DNA from: Planctomycetota bacterium
Lineage (GTDB): Bacteria; Planctomycetota; UBA1135; GCA-002686595
Length of the DNA: 36,802 nt
Direction: 5' to 3'
Assembly: GCA_016220035.1 (NCBI GenBank)
Contig: JACRIO010000062.1
Coordinates: forward strand, 1 to 36,802
Below, one piece after another: positions 1 through 7,480 of this stretch (positions are counted from its first letter, which is position 1; each line of letters opens with the position of its first letter). The translations under genes were made by a program, and so were the position numbers. The notes beneath the pieces were generated by a model. That model ran no database searches, was not told the DNA's origin, and saw nothing but the letters and a program-made list of their open reading frames with translations.

Positions 1-37
1 ACGCTCAACACGGCCCGACCTCCACCGGAAGAAGTGT

Positions 38-373
38 GTGCATACCTCCTCCTTCGGCGGAGCGGGCCGTGCGCCAGCCAAGAATCCGCTCACGACGTCA
101 CGCCGCGAGCGGGCGGCGAAAACCCGCGAAAGGCCAGTTCCGAACAGCCCACTGAAATTCTGCGTGAAACTTGGAAACCGCGAGGACTGCAAGTATCCCG
201 ACCCAACGACTGGCCCCAACGGCGCATCTGGTGACACACCTTCCGTCCAAGGCCCCTTTGGGATCGGCTGTGGTGAACATTCTTTGACATGGAGCATCAA
301 AGGTGACTGTGGGTCGGGGTATAGTGTCGAGGCAGCGGCGGCCGGAACCTGTCAGGTGTGCATTCCCAACTGA
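38..373 (+). CDS. Hypothetical Cys-containing ORF, possibly partial at the 5' end
   Basis: Unrecognised. The frame is open from the window edge (position 2) to a TGA at 371-373, so the GTG at 38 is only the first visible start and the gene could begin outside the window. The N-terminal 40 residues are basic and look like low-quality translation. The C-terminal 70 residues look more protein-like, with six Cys (FCVKLGNREDC, GIGCGE, GDCGSG, GTCQVCIPN), compatible with a small secreted disulfide-bonded domain. It is followed 30 nt later, in the same frame, by the ATG of the next gene. Base composition is less GC-biased than in the rest of the window. I cannot assign a function, and the first part may not be coding. 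Confidence 0.35.
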   Translation: MHTSSFGGAGRAPAKNPLTTSRRERAAKTRERPVPNSPLKFCVKLGNREDCKYPDPTTGPNGASGDTPSVQGPFGIGCGEHSLTWSIKGDCGSGYSVEAAAAGTCQVCIPN

Positions 374-403
374 ATTGCAAATGACCTGCCACTGGACAGC
401 CTA

Positions 404-1225
404 ATGAAAGAGCGAGAAACGTATATCAAGTACCTAGCGGTCTTGGTCCTTATCCTGGTAGGCTGCATTCTCTCCTACTGGGCAGTTGGACACGCCAGTC
501 GTAGACCGGCTACCAACGCCTCGGTCGGATCCGATGTGCTGGTAGGAGGGCCTCAGGAAACGAGGTCCCTCACCGAAGCAATCGACACTGGCGATGCTCT
601 TCACACCCACGCAGCTTCGGCCCTGGCCGAGGAAAACAAGCCGCCTTCAGCGCGCCAGTTCATAAGGGACTTTCTTGGAAGTGAAGCGCAGTTGACAATT
701 GAGCGCTTGGAGGCAATGGGCTGGGATCTCGACAAGCTTGGTCCTCCCCCGGTGCCACTTGGAGAGGCCCGTGCCAAGGCCTTCGACAACTATATGCCGA
801 GCGATGAACGCATACGTGCGATACGCATGACAGTCGCGCGGTGGCCGACTGAATTGACGGCGCAATGGCTCGAAGAGCACTTCTTGATTGGATCACAAGT
901 TACTCCAGATCAGTTCAAGGCAGTTCAGGATGCTGCCCGTCCGTATCTGGACGAGGCTCAGGCCATCGCAGACCAGTACACAGAGCTGCTTCAATACTAT
1001 GTCAAGGGCGCCTGGGATCGCGGAATGGACAAAGCGTTTCCATTCATGTCATCAAACAGCACAAGCAGTGGGCCCTATTGCGGGAGCGGTGCGTATGGTG
1101 GATGGGTATTCTCCGTCTGCCTATCCTGGGACGACTGTCCGGGCCTCCTGGATCTGGACCAATCTGCCGCTTTGCTTGCACAACAGCGCGATCAGACCCT
1201 TCAGGCGCTTCTAACTAGGAAGTAG
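404..1225 (+). CDS. Hypothetical membrane-anchored protein
   Basis: A 273-aa unrecognised protein starting at ATG 404. Residues 8-30 form one hydrophobic segment (YLAVLVLILVGCILSYWAV), read as an N-terminal anchor. LVGC resembles a lipobox, but the hydrophobic stretch runs past the Cys, so a transmembrane helix is more likely. The rest should be extracytoplasmic: a Thr/Ala-rich linker to about residue 80, a helical acidic middle and a C-terminal patch with three Cys and many Gly and Ser (SSGPYCGSGAYGG, SVCLSWDDC). Codon use includes AGG, AGA, CTT and ATA-type codons that are rare elsewhere here, hinting at a different origin for positions 1-1225. It probably forms a unit with the preceding Cys-containing ORF. 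Confidence 0.6.
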   Translation: MKERETYIKYLAVLVLILVGCILSYWAVGHASRRPATNASVGSDVLVGGPQETRSLTEAIDTGDALHTHAASALAEENKPPSARQFIRDFLGSEAQLTIERLEAMGWDLDKLGPPPVPLGEARAKAFDNYMPSDERIRAIRMTVARWPTELTAQWLEEHFLIGSQVTPDQFKAVQDAARPYLDEAQAIADQYTELLQYYVKGAWDRGMDKAFPFMSSNSTSSGPYCGSGAYGGWVFSVCLSWDDCPGLLDLDQSAALLAQQRDQTLQALLTRK

Positions 1226-1317
1226 GTCCGTTCGATCGAGACTAGGTAGTTGGGCCGAGTGGATTGTCGAGACCTGACCAACCTTACCCCGTGGGAGGAT
1301 GGAGGTCTGCTCGACTT

Positions 1318-2001
1318 TCACATGAATGTGGTCTCCCCCGACGCAGTCTTCCCCGTGCATTCCATGACGACCCAGCCCCGGGACAGTGCTATTTCGAGAA
1401 GCCGGGGACAGGGGTCGACGGCGACGGGGTGCTCGACGGCAGAGAGGAGGGGGAGGTCGTTGTGGGAGTCGGAGTAGAACCACGTTTCGGCGAGGTCGCC
1501 GCGTTCGAGGCCATGCGTGCACAGCCAGTGGTTCAGGTGGACGAGCTTGCCCGTGCGGTAGCACGCGACGCCCGACACGCGGCCGGTGAAGCGGCCGTCC
1601 TGTTCCTCGGGCTCGGTCGCGATCAGGTGCTCGATGCCGAACTCGTGCGCGATGGGCGTCGTGATGAATCGATTGGTCGCGGTGATGATCGCGAGCTCGT
1701 GGCCCTGGGCGCGGTGGTATTCGACGAGCTCGCGCGCGGCGGGAGCGATGCGCGGACGGATGAGCTCCTCCATGAACTGGTCGCGCCACAGCTCGAGCTG
1801 TTCGCGCGGGTGGCGCGCGAGCGGCGCGAGCTGGAAGTCGAAGAACGCCTCGATGTCGAGCGTGCCCGCGTGGTAGTCGTCGTGGAAGCGCCGCACGCGC
1901 TCGACGTCCATCGCGCCGTGGCGAGCGAGCAATTCGCCCCACAGGAGGTCGCTGTCGCCCGCGAGCAGCGTGTTGTCGAGGTCGAAGAGGGCGAGGCGCA
2001 C
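1318..2001 (-). CDS. HAD-superfamily hydrolase, subfamily IB (SerB-like phosphatase)
   Basis: About 227 aa. HAD motif I is FDLDNTLL, with nucleophile and acid D7 and D9 from this start. The motif II region is IITATNRF, the motif III Lys lies in YRTGKLVHLN, and motif IV is YSDSHNDLPLL. The arrangement and length match the IB subfamily (phosphoserine-phosphatase-like, cap between motifs I and II), which hydrolyses small phosphomonoesters in the cytoplasm; the substrate cannot be told. I chose the GTG at 2001 because family members begin just before motif I. The frame extends upstream to a GTG at 2109, but that stretch is Arg/Glu-rich and lies in a local repeat region (2059-2185). It follows the Sec-containing thioredoxin/MsrA-like gene on the same strand and may be co-transcribed with it. 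The stop is TGA at 1318-1320. Confidence 0.85.
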   Translation of the reverse strand: MRLALFDLDNTLLAGDSDLLWGELLARHGAMDVERVRRFHDDYHAGTLDIEAFFDFQLAPLARHPREQLELWRDQFMEELIRPRIAPAARELVEYHRAQGHELAIITATNRFITTPIAHEFGIEHLIATEPEEQDGRFTGRVSGVACYRTGKLVHLNHWLCTHGLERGDLAETWFYSDSHNDLPLLSAVEHPVAVDPCPRLLEIALSRGWVVMECTGKTASGETTFM

Positions 2002-2058
2002 TTTCCGCCAGGATAGGGGCGGCTTCGCAATCGCGGGAGTGGGGGAGATCGACTCGCG

Positions 2059-2185
2059 GCGCGTCTTCACGCTCTCTGCTCGCCGTCGCGCCTCGGGCTC
2101 ACTCGACACCGCGCAGCGCGTTCTCCCGCTCCTTACGCGTCTGGGAAGGGCCCGGGGCCGTGCAGCGCGTTTTCACGCTCTCCGC
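2059..2185. repeat. Short degenerate direct repeats between two minus-strand genes
   Basis: Three related segments of about 20 nt lie at 2059-2079, 2113-2132 and 2162-2185. They share a core close to GCGCGTTTTCACGCTCTC with one to four differences. They occupy the gap between the selenoprotein stop (2231) and the HAD core. Their spacing is irregular (about 50 nt) and no mobile gene is nearby. They may be local duplications or binding sites. Confidence 0.35.
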
Positions 2186-2230
2186 GCGGCAGCAAACGAG
2201 GTCGAGGCGCGGCGGCGCGCACCGAGCCGT

Positions 2231-3199
2231 TCAGTGCTTCGCGCTCGCGCTCTGCTTCGAGAGTCTGTCCGCTTGGCGCGGCGAGAGCGTTCCCGCGCGC
2301 ACTTGGTCGTTCGCGGCGAGCTCCGCATTCGCGCGCACCGCTTGCGCGCGGCACAGCGGCAAGTCGCCGACGGGCGAGCGCTTCAACGCGCGCAGGTCGT
2401 CCGACGCCGGAGCGGGGTCGGGTTCCTTCGCGAAGGGTCGCGCTCGGTCGCCGAGCACTCTGCGCGCGGCTTCGAGCTCCCGTTCGCCCGTGATCCACGC
2501 GCGTTTCGCGAGTCCAGCGCGGTCCGCGGCTTCGAGCAGTTCCGCGAGCGTCGAGCGTTCCGGGTCGAAACGCAGGTCGACGACTTCCTCGCCGTCGAGG
2601 AACGCCGGACGCGCGTCGGCGACGCCGCGCGACGCGCCGAGCTTGGCCTGGCCCTCCCAGAAGCAGTGCATCGCGAGCACGACGCGCGGGAGCTCCTTCT
2701 TCCGCGCATCGAGCTCCGCGAGCTCCAGCCACGCCGGCACGGGCGCCTTCGCGGCCGCGAGCGCCGCCGTCATGCGCCGCGCGACATCCGGGGCGCTCCA
2801 CACGCCGTCGCGACGCTCGATCACGTCCTTGCCGCGCGCGTCGAGGAAGCGCACGACCGGGTTGTTCCACGCGGGCTCGTCGAAGCGCTTCAACGCGTCG
2901 GCGTCGGCGCCGTCTTTGTTGTTGTGCACGCAGACGGGCACGAAGAGCGTTTCGATCGCCTCGACGAGCAGCGGATCGGAGAGCGGGCCTCGACCGAAGC
3001 CCTTGCACGTGCTTCAGCCCGGTACTTCCTGAAAGAGGACGAACGCGGGCTTCGACTCACGGCCCGCCCGTGCGAGGCCTTCGTCGACGGAGCGCGAGAA
3101 GTTCACGCGGCCGAGCTCGACGGGCTGGTCGGTGCCGGCGCACGCCGCGGTGAGGAAGGGGAGCGCCGCGAGGACGAGGGTGAGGAGCATGCGGGACAT
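2231..3199 (-). CDS. Selenoprotein: thioredoxin-like UxxC domain fused to an MsrA-like domain, lipoprotein
   Basis: An uninterrupted frame runs from ATG 3199 to the stop at 2231-2233 except for one TGA (3016-3014), read as selenocysteine at residue 62 (322 aa in all). Residues 1-20 are a signal peptide ending in LTAAC, a plausible lipobox, so the protein is probably anchored outside the cytoplasmic membrane. The redox motif is V-P-G-U62-S-T-C65, followed by a thioredoxin-like stretch (PLLVEAIETLFVPVCVHNNK, then WNNPVVRFLD with the expected cis-Pro region). A second part contains MHCFWEGQAKLG and later VVDLRFDPERSTLAELL, resembling the catalytic GCFWG motif and the FDP..sy.eLL segment of peptide-methionine sulfoxide reductase A. 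The known family trait is UxxC/CxxC disulfide exchange; reducing the attached MsrA-like site is my inference. Automated callers would split this gene at the TGA. It is divergent from iadA, with 139 bp between the starts. Confidence 0.88.
2985..3016 (-). promoter_or_regulatory. Sec UGA codon and putative bacterial SECIS hairpin 1
   Basis: The TGA lies at 3016-3014 on the minus strand. After 11 nt, GGGCTTC (3002-2996) pairs with GAGGCCC (2991-2985), seven pairs including one G-U, closing the loop GGTC (2995-2992). The first loop base is G, 19 nt after the UGA. This meets the bacterial SECIS consensus: an apical loop of 3-14 nt, a G in the first two loop bases, and 16-37 nt from the UGA. SelB is the expected reader. 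Confidence 0.8.
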
Positions 3200-3338
3200 C
3201 GATGCGCGGGCGCGGGGGAGGTGACGGACGCCGCGGGGATTCTGGCATGGAATCGAGCCCGTGTGCGCGCTCCGACTCGTTGCTCGCCTTTTCCCGCGCG
3301 GCTCTGCAAGATCCCGCCCGCGCAACGCGCATCCACGC

Positions 3339-4505
3339 ATGTTCACGCTCCTCGAAAACGCCCAAGTCTTCGCGCCCGAACCGCTCGGGACGCGTCACGT
3401 GCTCGTCGCCGGCGCGCGCATCGCGTGGATCGGCGCGGAGAAGCTCGTCTGGCCGCGCGAGGTGCCGCTCGAGCGCGTCGACGTCGCGGGGATGCGCGTG
3501 ATCCCGGGGTTGATCGACGGCCACGCGCACATCACGGGTGGCGGCGGCGAGTCGGGGGCTTCGAGCAAGGTGCCGCCGCTCGCGCTCTCGCGGTTCACGA
3601 CCGCGGGCGTCACGAGCGTCGTCGGCCTGCTCGGCACCGACGACACGACGCGCACGACGTCGGAGCTCGTCACGAAGGCGCGCGGTCTCCGCGACGAAGG
3701 ACTGTCGGCGTGGTGCTGGACCGGCGGCTACCACGTGCCGCCGACGACGTTCAGCGGCAGCGTGCGCTCCGACCTCGCGCACGTGGACCTCGTGATCGGC
3801 GCGGGCGAGATCGCGGTCAGCGACCACCGCTCGAGCCAGCCGACGTTCGACGAGCTCGTGCGCCTCGCGAGCGAGTGCCACGTCGGCGGCTTGATGACCG
3901 GCAAGGCGGGCGTGCTGCACCTGCACATGGGCGACGGCAAGCGCGGGCTCGAGCTCGTGCGGCGTGCGCTCGACGAAACGGAGCTTCCGCCGCGCGTCTT
4001 CCATCCGACGCACGTGAACCGCAAGAAGCGTCTGTTCGACGAAGCGCTCGAACTCGCGCGGCGCGGCGCGACGATCGACGTCACCGCATACCCGGTCGCG
4101 AAGGGCGAGGACGCATGGTCCGCGGCCGACGCGCTCGTCGCGTACTGGGCCTCGGGGCTCGCGCCGGAGCGCATCACCGTGAGCTCCGACGGCGGCGGCT
4201 GCCTCCCCACGTTCGACGCCGACGGCCGCGTCGCGCGCATGGACGTCGGCACGCCCGCGGCGCTGCTCGCGACGGTGCGCGAGCTGCTCGAGCGCGGCTA
4301 CGTGCTCGACCGCGTGCTCCCCGCCTTCACGTCGAACGTCGCGCGCCTCCTGCGCCTTCCGGGCAAGGGCCGCATCGAGCTCGGCGCCGACGCCGACCTC
4401 GTCGTGCTCGACGCCGCGGGTGCTTTGCGCAGCGTGATGGCGCTCGGCGCGTGGCACGTGCGTGACGGCACGGTCGTGCGGCGGGGGATGTTCGAGCGGT
4501 CGTGA
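3339..4505 (+). CDS. iadA: Isoaspartyl dipeptidase (beta-aspartyl peptidase)
   Basis: A 388-aa amidohydrolase that follows E. coli IadA closely along its length. Metal ligands are visible in order: H62 and H64 in IDGHAH, a carboxylated-Lys candidate K189 in GGLMTGKAG, H196 in LHMGD, H225 in PTHVNR and D284 in SSDGGG. The GGGGESG and AGVTSVVGLLGTD signatures are also present. It cleaves beta-aspartyl dipeptides arising from isoaspartate-damaged protein and acts in the cytoplasm (no signal peptide). I chose ATG 3339 because MFTLLENAQVFAPE aligns with the family N terminus; the open frame upstream to 3261 is Arg-rich and unconvincing. It is divergent from the thioredoxin/MsrA-like selenoprotein and lies 54 nt before the secreted aminopeptidase, which fits a damaged-protein turnover role. 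Confidence 0.93.
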   Translation: MFTLLENAQVFAPEPLGTRHVLVAGARIAWIGAEKLVWPREVPLERVDVAGMRVIPGLIDGHAHITGGGGESGASSKVPPLALSRFTTAGVTSVVGLLGTDDTTRTTSELVTKARGLRDEGLSAWCWTGGYHVPPTTFSGSVRSDLAHVDLVIGAGEIAVSDHRSSQPTFDELVRLASECHVGGLMTGKAGVLHLHMGDGKRGLELVRRALDETELPPRVFHPTHVNRKKRLFDEALELARRGATIDVTAYPVAKGEDAWSAADALVAYWASGLAPERITVSSDGGGCLPTFDADGRVARMDVGTPAALLATVRELLERGYVLDRVLPAFTSNVARLLRLPGKGRIELGADADLVVLDAAGALRSVMALGAWHVRDGTVVRRGMFERS

Positions 4506-4559
4506 ATGATGGTGAACGCTGTAGCTGGTGAGACACGGTCGATTCGAAGGAGGATGGTC

Positions 4560-6023
4560 ATGGATCCCAGAAACCGGCAGCGGGTCAGCGTCGCCGTCGC
4601 CCTGCTCGTCACGTGGAACGCGGGGTTCGCGCGACAGGCCCCGGCCGAGCCCAAACCCGAGCCCCGGTCCACGGCCCTCCAAGCGCCGCACCGCTGCGGC
4701 CTCGGCGCCGCGTTCCACGCCGGTCGGCGCGCGGCGCTCGTCGAGCAGCTCTCAGGAGGCATCGTGCTCGTGCGCGGGCTGCCGAAGACGAACGCCTACA
4801 CGAAATTCCGCCAGGACAAGCTGTTCTGGTACCTCACGGGCATCGAGAGTCCCGGCGCGGCGCTCGTGATCGACGTCGCGACGAAGGCGGAGATCCTCTT
4901 CCTTCCCGAACGCGATGCGATGGGCGAGCGGTGGGAGGGCGAGCTCTGGGACGTGAGCGACGAATGGGTGCCCGCGCTCACTGGTTTCCGCGACGTGCGG
5001 CCGGCGAAGGAGCTCGACGGCGTGCTCGCGAAGGCCACGGCGAAGGACAAGGTCGTGTGGATCTCGAAGTTGCCGCACGTCGAACTCGCCGGGTGCTTCG
5101 ATCGCGCCGGGCCGGCGAACCGCGCGCAGAAGAAGGACCCGCTCGACGGCCGCGCGAGCCGCGAGGAAGCGCTCGAACAGAACCTGACGGAGAAGTACCA
5201 GGCCGACGTGCGCGACTGCGCGAGCGTCCTCGGCGAGCTCCGCCGCGTGAAGACGGTCGAGGAGATCGACGCGTTGCGTCGCGCGGGGCGCGCGGGCGCC
5301 GAGGCGATGAAGGAGGCGATGCGCTCGACGCGCGCGGGGCTCGGCGAAGGCGACCTCGAGGCCGTGATGTCCTTCGTGCACCGCCGACAGGGCGGCGACG
5401 GGCCCGCGTACCACGCGATCGTCGGATCGGGGCCGAACGCGCTCGTGCTGCACTACTCCGACATCTCGCGGCGCATGAACGCGGGCGAGATGCTGCTCGT
5501 CGACTACGCGCCGGAGCTCGACCACTACGACAGCGACATCACGCGCTCGTGGCCGACGGACGGCGTCTTCACGCCGCGGATGATCGAGATCTACGACGCC
5601 GTGCTCGCCGCGCAGGCCGCGGGCATCGCGGCGGTGAAGCCCGGCGTGACGATGCGCGACGTCGAGCAGGCGTGCCGCGCCGTGCTCGAGGAGCGCGGGA
5701 TGCTGAAGCTCCTCCCGCACGGCACGTGTCACTACGTCGGGCTCGAGGTCCACGACCTCGGCGACAACAAGAAGCCGCTCGAGCCCGGCGTCGTCTTCAC
5801 CGTCGAGCCCGGCGTCTACGAGCAATCTACGGGCATCGGCGTGCGCATCGAGGACGTCGTCCTCGTCACCACGACGGGCTGCGAGGTGCTCTCCGCCGGC
5901 GTGCCGAAGGACCGTGCGTCGATCGTCGAGCTCGTCCGGCAAGAGGGCCTCCTCGATCGCATGGACGCGCAGGCGCTCGGGGCGGGAGCGAGCTCCGGTG
6001 CGCCCAGTGCTGGCGGCCGCTGA
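4560..6023 (+). CDS. Secreted M24B-family Xaa-Pro aminopeptidase (PepP-like)
   Basis: A 487-aa protein. ATG 4560 is chosen because AAGGAGG ends at 4553, 6 nt upstream; the ATG at 4554 abuts that site and the ATG at 4506 is further upstream. Residues 1-25 (RVSVAVALLVTWNAGFARQ) look like a signal peptide, so it probably works outside the cytoplasm. The N-terminal half is the creatinase/AMP_N-type domain (DKLFWYLTGIESPGAALVI). The C-terminal half is the pita-bread fold with all five dinuclear metal ligands: D in VDYAPE, D in DSDITR, H in GLEVHD, E in TVEPGVY and E in VRIEDVV. The known reaction is release of an N-terminal residue preceding Pro. A 30-residue Ala/Gly/Ser-rich tail ends it. Co-direction with iadA suggests joint peptide degradation. 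Confidence 0.9.
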   Translation: MDPRNRQRVSVAVALLVTWNAGFARQAPAEPKPEPRSTALQAPHRCGLGAAFHAGRRAALVEQLSGGIVLVRGLPKTNAYTKFRQDKLFWYLTGIESPGAALVIDVATKAEILFLPERDAMGERWEGELWDVSDEWVPALTGFRDVRPAKELDGVLAKATAKDKVVWISKLPHVELAGCFDRAGPANRAQKKDPLDGRASREEALEQNLTEKYQADVRDCASVLGELRRVKTVEEIDALRRAGRAGAEAMKEAMRSTRAGLGEGDLEAVMSFVHRRQGGDGPAYHAIVGSGPNALVLHYSDISRRMNAGEMLLVDYAPELDHYDSDITRSWPTDGVFTPRMIEIYDAVLAAQAAGIAAVKPGVTMRDVEQACRAVLEERGMLKLLPHGTCHYVGLEVHDLGDNKKPLEPGVVFTVEPGVYEQSTGIGVRIEDVVLVTTTGCEVLSAGVPKDRASIVELVRQEGLLDRMDAQALGAGASSGAPSAGGR

Positions 6024-6335
6024 TCGACGCGGCTGGAAGCCGTTTCCCATCGGCTTCGTTCCGGCGCTTCGACTGCACTTCCGCCGCGTCCTCGTCCGAT
6101 AGGGAGCGCCTGCCGGAGCTGCGTGGGAAACCCGCGCGTGCGCGCGCGAGCGCCTGGGCGCGGACTGGATCTGCACCCTGAGTCGACAACGAATACCGAT
6201 CCCGGTCCGGCACGCGAGCTCGCCCTTCGGGGCGGGCTCGCGCCTTTTTGGCCGGCCCGTGACCGCGCGTTTTCGGCGCGAACTCCCGGCCGCGCCCTTC
6301 CCCTCGCGCGGCCGATCCCTAGAATCTCCGCCCCC
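6024..6335 (+). other. 312-bp intergenic region before prfB
   Basis: No convincing ORF is present. It holds a strong intrinsic terminator (6214-6249), which ends transcription of the aminopeptidase unit. Just before the prfB ATG there is a TAGAAT hexamer (6320-6325) that could be a -10 element giving a very short leader; no good -35 or Shine-Dalgarno is visible. The rest (6024-6213) shows nothing I can name. Confidence 0.6.
6214..6249 (+). terminator. Rho-independent terminator
   Basis: GCGAGCTCGCCC (6214-6225) pairs over 12 bp, with one G-T pair, to GGGCGGGCTCGC (6230-6241) across a TTCG tetraloop. Three bases (GCC) and then TTTTT (6245-6249) follow. It separates the peptidase genes from prfB. 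Confidence 0.88.
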
Positions 6336-7446
6336 ATGCCGACCTTGAAAGAACTCCAGCAGAAGATCGAGCTCCTCCAGCCGCGCTTTGCGCAGCTGAA
6401 GGAGAGTCTTTGACTACGCTTCCTCCGCACGGCGCCATGCCGAGATCACCGAGCTCCAGAACGGCCCCGACTTCTGGACCAACTCCGAGCGCGCGCAGAA
6501 GGTCGTCGCGGAGATGAAGGGCGTGCGCGGGATCGTCGATCCCGTGCGGTTGGTCGAGACGGCCTTCGAGGAGTTCGGGATCCTCGTCGAGATGGCGAAG
6601 GACGCAGGCGAGGCCGACGTGATCGCCGAGGCCGATGCGACGGTCGCCAAGATCGAGCAGACGATGGAGGTGCTCGACTTCCGCGTCATGCTCGGCGGCC
6701 CGAACGACCGGCTGGGCGCGTTCGTGCAGTTCAGCCCGGGCGCCGGCGGCGTCGATGCCTGCGACTGGGCCGGGATCCTGTACCGCATGTACCACCACTG
6801 GGCGCAGGACAAGGGCTACACCGTCACCGAGATCGAGCGCATCGACAACCCGGAAGGCGGGATCAAGAACGCGACGCTCGAGATCGAGGGTGAGTATGCG
6901 TTCGGCCGCTTGAAGGCCGAGCTCGGCGTGCACCGGCTCGTGCGCATCAGCCCGTTCGACGCTCAGGCGCGGCGCCAGACCGCGTTCGCGTCGGTCGACG
7001 TGACGCCGCTGCTCGACGACACGATCAAGGTCGAGATCAACGAGTCCGACGTCGACATCGACACGATGCGCGCGGGCGGCGCGGGCGGGCAGAACGTGAA
7101 CAAGGTCGAATCCGCCGTGCGCCTCACGCACCGGCCGAGCGGCATCGTCGTGCGCTGCCAGAGCCAGCGCAGCCAGGGCAAGAACCGCGAGATGGCGTTC
7201 AAGATCCTCCAGGCGAAGCTGATCCAGATGGAGGAGGCGAAGCGCGACGCCGAGCTCTCGAAGATGTACGGCCAGAAGGGCGAGATCGCGTTCGGGAGCC
7301 AGATCCGCAGCTACGTCATGCACCCCTACCAGATGGTCAAGGACCACCGGACGGAGTTCGAGACCGGCAACATCCAAGCGGTGCTCGACGGCAAGATCGA
7401 CGGCTTCATCGAGGCCTACCTGCGCACGAAGAAGCCGGGGAAGTGA
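6336..7446 (+). CDS. prfB: Peptide chain release factor 2 (needs programmed +1 frameshift)
   Basis: RF2 ends translation at UGA and UAA. The first 25 codons (6336-6410) run into TGA 6411-6413; a +1 shift at CTT TGA C continues as L-D-Y-A-S-S-A-R and gives a 369-aa protein, close to E. coli RF2 (365). Hallmarks are the GGQ peptidyl-hydrolysis motif at residues 250-252 ([17 protein letters not shown], same position as in E. coli), the stop-reading SPF tripeptide in [11 protein letters not shown], and the C-terminal GSQIRSYV...T..VLDG block. The frameshift is autoregulatory: low RF2 favours shifting. Because this organism also appears to decode UGA as selenocysteine, RF2 level would directly compete with Sec insertion (inference). 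It is preceded by a strong terminator and convergent with the sulfatase gene 34 bp downstream. Confidence 0.96.
6399..6414 (+). promoter_or_regulatory. prfB: prfB programmed +1 frameshift site
   Basis: An internal Shine-Dalgarno-like AAGGAGAG (6399-6406) lies 1 nt before the slippery CTT (6408-6410), followed by TGA (6411-6413) and C. This reproduces the known RF2 element: an SD a few bases upstream of CUU UGA C. Protein similarity to RF2 moves from frame 3 to frame 1 exactly here. Confidence 0.95.
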
Positions 7447-7480
7447 CCTTCCTTCAACGGAGACGCCCAGTCCGAGGCGC

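Noticed and set aside
371-404. TGA 371-373 separates two ORFs in the same frame (38-373 and 404-1225), a possible fourth Sec codon.
   Set aside because: There is no UxxC or other Sec-type context (PN-stop-IANDL), no SECIS-like hairpin directly after, and the second ORF has its own ATG and N-terminal membrane segment.
1970-4465. Long ORFs opposite or out of frame with real genes (for example 1970-4465 plus, 3057-4718 minus, 12574-15000 plus, 21564-26105 plus).
   Set aside because: They are Arg/Ala/Gly-rich shadow translations, common in very GC-rich DNA, and each lies over a well-supported gene in another frame.
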